Part shown: positions 8,231 to 14,321 of the stretch, in pieces
How the letters are laid out: each line of letters starts with the position of its first letter
Numbering within the stretch: position 1 is the first letter of the stretch
Assembly: GCA_002284615.2 (NCBI GenBank)
Contig: MU069523.1
Location: 328,861-343,181, forward strand
Reading direction: 5' to 3'
Origin: Dunaliella salina
Taxonomy: Eukaryota > Chlorophyta > Chlorophyceae > Chlamydomonadales > Dunaliellaceae
DNA: 14,321 nt
The notes under the pieces: generated by a model
Database searches by the model: none
The model's input: the letters and a program-made list of their open reading frames with translations, nothing else
Told to the model about the DNA's origin: nothing
Made by a program: the position numbers and the translations under genes

Positions 8231-9721
8231 ATGAGTGCTGCCCTCCTCCTTGTATGGCTGGCAGCTATCATGCCAGAGCTAGTAACTGAGCAGTCAGGCT
8301 TCTCAACTTGGGCCTTGAAAGCTGTGATACCAGCCGTCACCTTGGTTCTGGATGGTAGTGACCCCACAGCGCAGCTTGCAGCCTGCCTTGCCATGGTCCA
8401 AGCAGGGCACGAGGGAGGTGGCAAGAAACCAAGGGGCTTCAAGAAGGAGCACTCCTGCATGGGGCATGCATGGGAACTACTCCTCCTCTCCTGCCCTTCC
8501 GTCCTTTACACTCTCTTCCCTCCCCTTGCCCTTGAAGGAAAGTCCTTCTTTTGGATTCTGGGAGAAGCAAGTGTGCGGGGACTGGGCCAACATTGGAAGG
8601 ACTCACCCTGAATATGAGGCTGCCCAATTCTGGCAAGCTTTCCGCATGAGCAAGCCAGCCTTCAAGACCCTGTGTGAGACATATTGTGCCTCACTTGCAA
8701 AGCAAGACACACGTATGCGGAGTGCAATCCCTGTTGAGAAGAGGCTGGCAGTTTTTTTGCACTGGGCTGGCTCAGGTTCTCCATATTACCACCTTGCGCA
8801 GACCTATGATATTAGTAAGCCTTCCGTGACCAATATAATTCATGAAGTTGTGTTTGTGCTGTGCAAAGAATTTGTGCCAAGCATGATTGTCTTTCCAGAA
8901 GGACAGGAACTCATGCGCATCATGCAAGATTTCAGAGGCTTGTGCAATTTGCCTTTTTGTGCTGGTGCAATAGACGGAACATTCATGAGGATTGAGAAGC
9001 CGTATGAGTGGGGTGATGTCTACTATTGCTACAAAAGCACATGGCTATTATTCTTTTCGTATGTGTTGATGCTCATGGCAAGTTCACATTAGTTAGCGCT
9101 GGAGGGGCAGGTCAAGCTGGTGATGCACACATATGGAATTTTAGTGCTCTGCGTAGAAAGATTGAGGATGGTTCTTGGCTTTCCTTGCCGCCAAATGCTC
9201 GCATGGAGGAAATGACCATAGATGGTACTGTTTTCAAGCCCTACATTTGTGCTGATTCAGCGTTTGCTCTTTCCACCTCTGTACTCAAATGTTATGAGAC
9301 CCCAAACCCCACAAAGCAGCAATTTAATTTCAATTATGCTCTGATCCGGACGAGGCGTGTGGTCAAATGTGCATTTGGCATGCTCAAGAAGCGTTTCCCA
9401 ATCCTCAAAAACAGCAGGCTCTTCAACCCCACCTTCGCTGCAAATGTTGCAACAGTTCTATGTGCACTGCAAAATTTCATTGAGAGTACTGGGGACGTGT
9501 ACAACCTCTCTGATCTGAATGTTGATGACTTTGTTGCCTCTCATGTCATTGGTGCAGCTGGGCTCATGCGAAGCGGGCCTGATGCTGCGAGTGCCTATCA
9601 AGTCAGGGACAAGCTTGCATCATACATGACTCGTGTGCTTGACCTTGATCCTGTGGTTGGCCCACGCCTCCTTGATGTCCAGGGCATTTTGAATGGACCT
9701 GTTGGATACGTTGACCGATAA
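8231..9721 (+). pseudogene. PIF/Harbinger (HARBI1-like) transposase, frameshifted
   Basis: The likely start is ATG at 8231 (MSAALLLVWLAAIM). The first part (frame of 8231) and the core (frame of 8538) differ in phase. A 55-base pyrimidine tract ending CTTGAAG at 8537 suggests a small intron, though no clear donor is visible. The core shows FRMSKPAFKTLCETY, a helix-turn-helix (EKRLAVFLHW to SKPSVTNIIHEVV), catalytic Asp in AGAIDGTFM (8973-8975), DVYYCYKS, VCVDAHGKFT, catalytic Asp in CADSAFALS (9254-9256) and RRVVKCAFGMLKKRF. One base is missing near 9038, so KS and HMAIILF fall in different frames. The family's third acidic residue (RVVE-x-AFG) is Lys at 9365-9367. The stop is at 9719-9721. 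This copy is almost certainly inactive, barring a consensus error at the frameshift. Confidence 0.88.
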
Positions 9722-9757
9722 CAGGGGCTCATGCCGCATGGTTTGTTTGTGAGTGTT

Positions 9758-9829
9758 GGCATTTCCTGATGGATACTTCATTGCTGGAGTGTGGGCATTT
9801 CCTTATGGATATTACAATACTGGAGAGAT
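9758..9829 (+). repeat. Two 36-bp tandem units downstream of transposase
   Basis: Units 9758-9793 and 9794-9829 both start GGCATTTCCT.ATGGATA and carry CTGGAG before the end. They lie in the 3' non-coding part of the element and have diverged moderately. Confidence 0.75.
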
Positions 9830-10518
9830 TGTTGGAAATTCGGGGCTTTTCGGACAGATACTTTGCTGGTGGTCCATTCTTCATTATAATTGGTACAGAA
9901 AATTAAAAGTTCCAACGCTTGTTTGCGCCATGCCTGTGCGCTGTGTTCACCACAGGCTCATAGGACTTGAATGAATTTCTGAATGAATCATTTACAGATT
10001 TCTGGCTGGCCAATCTGTATTCATTAGCAAAATTTGTAAACATTTTCCCTGCCTTAGAATTGCCTGGCTCCAGAGCCACAGTTGTGCGCTCTATCCCAGG
10101 ATGACACTTTGATCCGTAAGGTCCCTCTTCATAACTGGGACACTTACATGAATGAAAATGACACCACATCCGTCGAAAATTTTTAAGCTGCAACAGTTCA
10201 ACATTGTTACATGGCCAGACTGGAAAGCTATTACCACAAGAAAGCCAACCAGGCGAGGTAAGGTGATTATACCCCCCTCCCCCTGCCATTGGACCCTTGC
10301 TTGCCCTTGGGAGGCATGGCGCCACCCTCAAAGATGAAATATATGAATGTTGAAAAAAACAAAATTTTTGTGTTTTTGGACCTTGCATTGAAGGGGCACT
10401 CCCAAGAGGCACTCCCAAACGGTAACTGAAAACTGACCCCACCGAAAAAATTTCCCAAAGACAGTCCCTAGTGACTTCTGGGATTTTTTTGGGTGGGCCA
10501 AAAAATTTTGCCCGAGGA

Positions 10519-10540
10519 AAAAAATTTTGTGTGTGACCAC
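10519..10540 (-). repeat. Subterminal repeat of the TIR core, right side
   Basis: Read on the minus strand, GGTCACACACAAAATTTT repeats the terminal core in inverted orientation relative to the left end, about 80 bases inside the right end. Confidence 0.7.
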
Positions 10541-10594
10541 AATTTTTTTCGCCCAAAGTGAAAAATTTTTTCAACACTGACGATCAAAAGCAGA

Positions 10595-10618
10595 AAAATT
10601 TTGTGTGCGACCGCCCCC
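10595..10618 (-). repeat. Right terminal inverted repeat of Harbinger element
   Basis: On the minus strand this end begins GGGGGCGGTCGCACACAAAA, matching the left end except at positions 3, 4, 11 and the A/T transition. TAA follows immediately outside. Confidence 0.8.
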
Positions 10619-10621
10619 TAA
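10619..10621. repeat. Target site duplication TAA, right
   Basis: TAA adjoins the right terminal repeat and matches the left flank. Confidence 0.8.
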
Positions 10622-12878
10622 AGGAAGCACTGACCTCCACCCATCAAACTTGGGATGCCCCCCCCTATTACTTTTCAGCCCTGCACTTGTCGGGAGGCGT
10701 GGAGGACAATGGCTGGTGCTGTGCAAATCTTTTGAAGGCAATTTTGACCTGCCAGCCAGCCAACCTACCTTGTTTTGAAACTCAGCATGCTGCCGAGCAA
10801 ACCCTTCAATCGGGGCTGTGAAAAGTTGGTGGCCTGGGGTGCAGTGTGCAAAACTTTTAATCTAAATTTCCACAAAGTTTTGTTTGGACCTTTCCAGCCT
10901 GGCCTCCTCAGGCCCTCAGAACAGCTCCAGTCAGCACAATATTCATCAGCATGCCTAAGTAGATGTCCTTGCTGAGCCCGGGGACAGAGATTGGCCCACT
11001 TCAGAATTTTCATAATCAAACAAGGTGCAGATCTTTCCAGCTTGCCACTGAGCTAACGCTTCGGCATGATTTCCATTGCGGTGGTGTATTCAATGTGTAA
11101 TGTGTACTTTATCAATAGTGTGATGTGCACCACAAGTTTTGAGGTGATGTGAACAAAAGTTGCTGATGCAACTTGGAGCAGAACCTGCAACCCTGGCCTG
11201 TTGAGTGGACACAAGAACCTCTGGAGCACATTCTGCTGTTGAATGCGTAAGTGAGCAAAGCATGGTAGGAACAGCTTGCATGGAACACTCAACTGTGCTT
11301 GCATTCATACCTATACAAGACAAGCTCTGTTGCAGACCGGTCCTACTTTTGTCCCATCCACTGCACTTCATTATTATCAATGCCCCTGTGTTATGAAGGA
11401 CCGGCTTTGCCAAATTTTTAGCATTGCTTGGGACACTTCCCCCACTTGAGAAGCAAAACGCAACCGAAAGTTCCGTAGTGATGTTCCATTTCATAATTAC
11501 TTGCTTACAGCACAACAAGTGTATCATCCTGCAAAGATACTGTTTTTGAAGGGTTTGGGATGACTGCAGACAGGAGGAAAAATAATTGTGTCGGAACGTG
11601 TGAGAATACGTGTGAAAGTGAAATGATATTATTTCCAAGGAAGTCAGAAGGCAAAAACGAGCAGGAAGGCTCCCAAGGGGCCAGTGAGGCGTCAGCAGCT
11701 TAACGTACACCTGGACTCGGACAAGTCTTCAAATGCAGCTTTTGGTTTTCTGACTTGAGGGGACTCCACGGAATTGGAACAAATGGAACAATGGGAATAA
11801 TATATGCACCTGGATTTCATGGGTTTCTCCACACTTGCTTTTGGGGAGTAAGAGATATTGTGTCATGCACATTTCCACTTGTAGGGGTATTGCTGTGACT
11901 CTTTCGCTTTGCAGCTGTAGCTACATTGCTGTGGGCAGCTTGTACATGCAGGGGTACCACAAAAATCAAGTTTTAGGAAAATTGAGAATGATTATCCTTG
12001 CGGGAACATGTGGGAAAATATAAGATGAATACTCTGGAGGGTGTGGGATTTATGTGGCAAAAATAAGTTACTTTTTTTAGAAGGGTGCGGAATGATTATT
12101 TTTCTGTGCAGTACTCTGACCACATTTTATGTTGAAATTCAAAATATCTGGCCGTCCATTCAAAGTGGACCAGACGTCCTAAGGAGACAAGGCTTCAAAG
12201 GTATTTAGATGATGCCAAAGGGATGTTCATGGCATCTTCTCGTTCATGGAAGTCCCAAAGGGTACTGCAGACAGGCGAGCTCTGTCCCATTTACATTTTG
12301 AAGAGATGCTCTATCGACTTAGGCCTCCACCTTGCAAAGAGATTAGCAGCACCTTTTTAATCCTTGAGACAGGCATGCACAGTTCAGCAAAGATGAGCTT
12401 GAGACAATCACACTTTTTCCTTGAAAAACACTCTATATTACTTTCCATTTTACCATAATACCTTGGCCTGGCAGCTTCCATCCTGGCCTGTTTGGTACAA
12501 AGAGCAAATTTTCCTCCCCACCCATGGTCCGTACTTTACAATTCCCTAAGCATTGCAAAGCTCCCAGGCAGGGAAGTTCAGGGCCCCCTCGTGCATGTCC
12601 GGTTTGCCCGGAACTGCGTCAGCAAAAAGTTCAGGGAGGGTGGGAATCGAATCGTGGACCTCCGAGTCCAAGGCAAAAGTCTGATAAAATTCATTATTTT
12701 TTTCCGGTTTTACCTGACCTGATTTGGCCTGCGCTTTGGGCGCAGGCCGAAATTTTTAACTTCTGGAGACTTAAGGATTTGAACTTCTCTGCTCCCAGGT
12801 CTTCTGCACTTAGCAATCAATGGTCTCTTTGGTACACTGCATTGCTCACAAATATCAGCCTTTGTACCTTCAATGTAG
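10622..12878. other. Stretch without a supportable gene
   Basis: No recognisable coding region is present. The longest open frame (11090-11710, minus, 206 codons) opens with GTG and has no domain-like pattern. A perfect hairpin occurs at 12726-12748 and a degraded tRNA-like B-box sequence near 12630-12660. The final 20 bases lead into the exon at 12879. This is most likely intronic or intergenic. Confidence 0.5.
12726..12748. other. Perfect 9-bp inverted repeat (hairpin), 5-base loop
   Basis: GGCCTGCGC, TTTGG, GCGCAGGCC. The stem is extended by a T-G wobble and two T-A pairs and is GC-rich in AT-richer surroundings. It is not followed by a T-run. No function can be assigned. Confidence 0.8.
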
Positions 12879-12984
12879 GTTGAAGGGGAGCTTTATCGGA
12901 TAACAAAGGCCCATGCTTTTGGCTTCCCGCGCGGCAATCCATCGTATTCTGTGCCTCTTACATCAGAAAATGTTCTCAGCACAG
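12879..12984 (+). CDS. Exon 6 of the host gene (or exon of a second gene)
   Basis: This segment encodes 35 codons plus one base. The acceptor is TTCAATGTAG and the donor ACAG|GTAAGA is strong. The translation VEGELYRITKAHAFGFPRGN, then PSYSVPLTSENVLST, has conserved-looking Gly/Pro/aromatic spacing unlike the solenoid exons, so it may be a linker or a small folded motif. It starts in phase 0, compatible with exon 5, and ends in phase 1, exactly matching the next exon, where the split codon makes Gly. I do not recognise the motif. Confidence 0.6.
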
Positions 12985-13757
12985 GTAAGAAGCTCCATTG
13001 TACTGCAAAACATTCAAAGAGGTGATTGAATTTGATTAGGAATTGAAGTCTGGGATGCAAGACCCTGCACGTGCTTGCCTTTGCCCATAAAAGTTCTGAC
13101 ATGTTCATTAAGTGCCAAAAAAGATTGTGATTCACATCAGACACTACTATGTATGTTTCTGCAGACCAAGGTCAGAAGAGGGCTTGCCCTCAGTGTAAAT
13201 GTATGCATCCTCCTTTTTTGCCACTGCAGGGTTGCCAAGGCAAGAAGTACTTAAGCCCAGTAATCCCTGCATTTGTGATTCATTCTTAATTTTACCCTTT
13301 GTTAATGCATTCCTTTTTAAACTTGAGGAATCACCAGGCATGCTCTTGCTTTTTAGCTGCATCGTGGTCACTTATTCACCTCCTCTCAGTCAAGTGTCCT
13401 GCAAGAAAAATTTTAAGGATGCGTTCATTTTCTATTTAAGGCTTGAATGGGACAGCCTGAGTCTTGACCTTACATTGATAGTCATGAAAAAAGACTTTAT
13501 GGAACAGAACGGACCAAGCAACCAAGAATGCCATCTCGCACAATCCTGTATGCATCACTCGGGCTGCTAATTGGATGGCAGTCCTTTCCCATGCGGCATA
13601 TTTAGTCTATCAAAATAACAAGGCTTTCCTTGTGGCTGGGCCTTCCGCTTGCTTGTATACATTCAAGAGTCTTTTTTACTTCTTTTTTCAGTCGTCAATT
13701 TTTTTCTACCATGGCCACTATTCATGCTAACTAATCCATGTTTTGCTGCAAATCCAG

Positions 13758-13867
13758 GTATTCGCTCGAAGGACTTGATGAGGCGCGAGTCAAGATTGCG
13801 GGGAGAGCAAGAGAGTCTAGTTAACTTGGCATCAAATGTAGCAAGCACCATGGCTGCGCTTGAAGAG
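13758..13867 (+). CDS. Exon 7: basic, charged helical segment
   Basis: The acceptor CAAATCCAG follows a long T-rich stretch and is entered in phase 1. The donor GAG|GTGCGT is in phase 0. After the split Gly codon the translation is IRSKDLMRRESRLRGEQESL, then VNLASNVASTMAALEE. The charged first half and the heptad-like hydrophobic spacing suggest an amphipathic or coiled-coil helix. Phase agreement on both sides supports it as a real exon. Function is unknown. Confidence 0.65.
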
Positions 13868-13882
13868 GTGCGTGTTTGTCAG

Positions 13883-13930
13883 CAATGGTGCATCCCTGTT
13901 GGACATCCCTGCTGGAGTTGGATCAATAAT
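13883..13930 (+). pseudogene. Decayed duplicate of exon 8 inside intron 7
   Basis: This 48-base segment, preceded by TTTGTCAG, matches exon 8 (13969-14016): about 31 of 37 aligned positions are identical from TCCCTGTT to ATAA. Unlike exon 8 it is followed by CAAGAA rather than GTGAGT, so it has no donor. The offset between copies is 86 bases. Confidence 0.65.
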
Positions 13931-13968
13931 CAAGAAACAGGAATCAGTAATCTGAGGTGGTTTTCCAG

Positions 13969-14016
13969 CACAGATGGTCCCTGTTTGATGTCCCTGCTGA
14001 GGTTGGATCTATAAAT
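13969..14016 (+). CDS. Exon 8, 48-bp microexon-like segment
   Basis: This segment encodes 16 residues, HRWSLFDVPAEVGSIN, phase 0 at both ends. The acceptor is GGTTTTCCAG and the donor AAT|GTGAGT is strong. The preceding intron is only 101 bases. The ATAAAT in frame is Ile-Asn, not a stop. Good splice sites, phase match and an upstream decayed copy support it, although the translation itself is too short to judge. Confidence 0.55.
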
Positions 14017-14073
14017 GTGAGTACTCGGTGCACGGCTCTTGGGGATGCCATTTCCCTTCTGTTTTTTTGGCAG

Positions 14074-14196
14074 GCATATTGTAGGCATCAGGCTTGGTTT
14101 CAACCAGCACGAAGGTGCTGTGCCCGGTTTTTTGTCTGCAAGCTTGTTGGGTGTTTTTGTCCATGTATCTGCTGGAGTGGAAATACAGCTTTGTAA
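14074..14196 (+). CDS. Possible terminal exon (doubtful)
   Basis: After a strong acceptor (CTGTTTTTTTGGCAG) a phase-0 frame of 40 codons ends at TAA 14194-14196. It would follow a 57-base intron. The translation is Cys-rich (CCARFFVCKLVGCFCPCICW) and does not look like the preceding protein, so it may be chance. Confidence 0.22.
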   Translation, partial: AYCRHQAWFQPARRCCARFFVCKLVGCFCPCICWSGNTAL

Positions 14197-14208
14197 TGCA
14201 AGTACGGC

Positions 14209-14321
<113 letters not shown>

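Larger units (their letters stand above)
7990..10618 (+). mobile_element. PIF/Harbinger-class DNA transposon, 2629 bp
   Basis: Both ends carry an imperfect terminal inverted repeat: left GGCTGCGGTCACACACAATT, right (read inward on the minus strand) GGGGGCGGTCGCACACAAAA, about 19-20 of 24 positions alike. TAA flanks each end. Inside is a DDE_Tnp_4/HARBI1-type transposase on the + strand. Classical family members also carry a Myb/SANT-like DNA-binding ORF; I find none here. The 900 bases after the transposase hold only a 224-codon minus-strand open frame without Myb features. The element sits in the same orientation as the flanking host exons, inside what is probably a 10-kb intron. Confidence 0.85.
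50..14016 (+). other. Gene model: unidentified helical-repeat (armadillo/HEAT-like) protein, 8 exons, partial
   Basis: Eight segments on the + strand form one consistent spliced frame. Intron phases are 0,0,0,0 among exons 1-5, 0 for the long intron, then 1 and 0. Intron lengths are about 484, 194, 638, 411, 10007, 773 and 101 bases. Exons 1-5 encode about 365 residues rich in Leu, Ala and Val with amphipathic helix spacing, as in armadillo/HEAT solenoids; exons 6-8 add about 88 residues. No catalytic motif, signal peptide or membrane segment is apparent. The true N-terminus lies upstream of the window and the C-terminus is uncertain. Joining the left and right blocks across 10 kb is inference from phase compatibility and shared strand only; two separate genes remain possible. 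I do not recognise the family. Confidence 0.45.

Noticed and set aside
9903..10577. 224-codon minus-strand open frame inside the Harbinger element, as the missing Myb-like protein
   Set aside because: No tryptophan-spaced SANT/Myb pattern is present, and its start lies in the A/T-rich subterminal repeats.
11090..11710. 206-codon minus-strand open frame
   Set aside because: It opens with GTG, has no recognisable domain and no splice context, and a chance frame of this size is plausible in 14 kb.
12630..12665. tRNA gene or tRNA-derived SINE on the minus strand (GATTCGATTCCC, B-box-like)
   Set aside because: The T-stem does not pair, and no A box or cloverleaf 5' half lies at the expected distance.

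Overview
This window is nuclear DNA from an intron-rich eukaryote. Several short open segments are bounded by good spliceosomal sites (AG before, GTAAG/GTGAG-type GT after). Introns are a few hundred bases long, there are long (TG)n and (TC)n microsatellites, and a PIF/Harbinger-class DNA transposon is present. No prokaryotic gene organisation is visible. A green alga or another protist fits the style (moderate GC, long GT microsatellites in introns), but that is a guess. Two isolated N bases (2980 and 3076) show that the consensus is not perfect, which matters for single-base lesions.

Host gene, + strand. At the left, five exons (50-226, 711-1121, 1316-1510, 2149-2301, 2713-2871) join in phase 0 at every junction. 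They give about 365 residues of leucine- and alanine-rich helical protein that resembles armadillo/HEAT-type repeats. At the right, three more exons (12879-12984, 13758-13867, 13969-14016) join to each other in consistent phases (1, then 0) and give about 88 residues with a basic, charged helix. Exon 5 ends in phase 0 and the 12879 exon starts in phase 0. The two blocks can therefore be one gene with a 10-kb intron, but they could also be two genes; a possible stop-containing exon at 3057-3113 would separate them. I could not name the protein.

The 10-kb interval (2872-12878) is an accumulation of mobile and simple repeats. It holds a (TC)37 tract, a G-quadruplex-type motif, a minus-strand C2H2 zinc-finger open frame of transposon type (about 7342-7746), and a PIF/Harbinger element at 7990-10618. 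That element has about 24-bp imperfect terminal inverted repeats, a TAA duplication on each side and subterminal repeats of the same motif. Its transposase reads on the + strand but is broken by one missing base near 9038, and Lys stands where the third catalytic acidic residue is expected, so this copy looks dead. No Myb/SANT-type partner ORF was found in it.

The most unusual structures are a diverged 18-24-bp minisatellite that keeps the reading frame inside exon 2 (921-1067), a decayed duplicate of the 48-bp exon 8 just upstream of it (13883-13930 against 13969-14016), and the near-complete, double-disabled Harbinger copy. I saw no convincing wholly new system.
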